DNA of 6,718 nucleotides from Victivallales bacterium (lineage in GTDB: Bacteria; Verrucomicrobiota; Lentisphaeria; Oligosphaerales; Oligosphaeraceae), in NCBI GenBank assembly GCA_017615955.1, contig JAFZZD010000450.1, positions 1 through 6,718 on the forward strand, given 5' to 3'. The notes under the pieces were generated by a model, which did no database searches, was not told the origin of the DNA, and was given only the letters and a program-made list of their open reading frames with translations. Each line of letters begins with the position of its first letter. The first letter of the stretch is position 1. A program made the translations under genes and the position numbers. This document shows, piece by piece, positions 6,694 through 6,718 of the stretch.

Positions 6694-6718
6694 AACCTAA
6701 TTTTGTGAGCGCCGAAGC

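Overview
The window holds three genes on the minus strand, read from high to low coordinates. They encode a DUF4838-family putative glycosidase (6615 to 3691), a multidomain glycoside hydrolase family 9 protein (about 3568 to 620) and a small stand-alone carbohydrate-binding protein (about 611 to 57). All three begin with a typical Sec signal peptide of the form M-K-hydrophobic, so the products are exported. Together they look like one small operon or locus for breaking down an extracellular glycan. The window shows no transporter, regulator, SusC/SusD pair, dockerin, mobile-element gene, RNA gene or CRISPR array.

The gene content suggests a member of the Lentisphaeria (Victivallis-like) or a relative in the Planctomycetota/Verrucomicrobiota group. 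Large DUF4838 proteins and GH9 proteins fused to CBM9-like (DOMON-type) modules are, as I recall, typical of those genomes. This is an inference from protein architecture; there is no rRNA or other phylogenetic marker here.

Layout. Bases 6616-6718 are the upstream region of the DUF4838 gene and carry a plausible sigma70-type promoter (TTGCAA, 16 bases, TAGAAT) and a GGAG ribosome binding site. Bases 3569-3690 separate the first two genes. This gap holds a direct CGACAGTT repeat, a perfect 9-bp-stem hairpin, a repeated ATTGCAA word and a second candidate promoter whose -35 region shares the 10-mer GTTTTGCAAT with the first. The GH9 gene and the small binding-protein gene nearly touch, and the ribosome binding site of the latter overlaps the stop codon of the former. 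Bases 1-56 contain three 10-bp-periodic AATCTG repeats, one of which runs into a perfect DnaA-box word.

How the genes may work together: the GH9 enzyme is expected to cut a beta-linked glucan-type backbone, the DUF4838 protein probably acts on another linkage in the same or an associated glycan, and the binding modules hold the enzymes on the substrate. The homologous CBM9-like module at the C-terminal part of one enzyme and the N-terminal part of the other supports a shared target. The substrate cannot be named from sequence alone.
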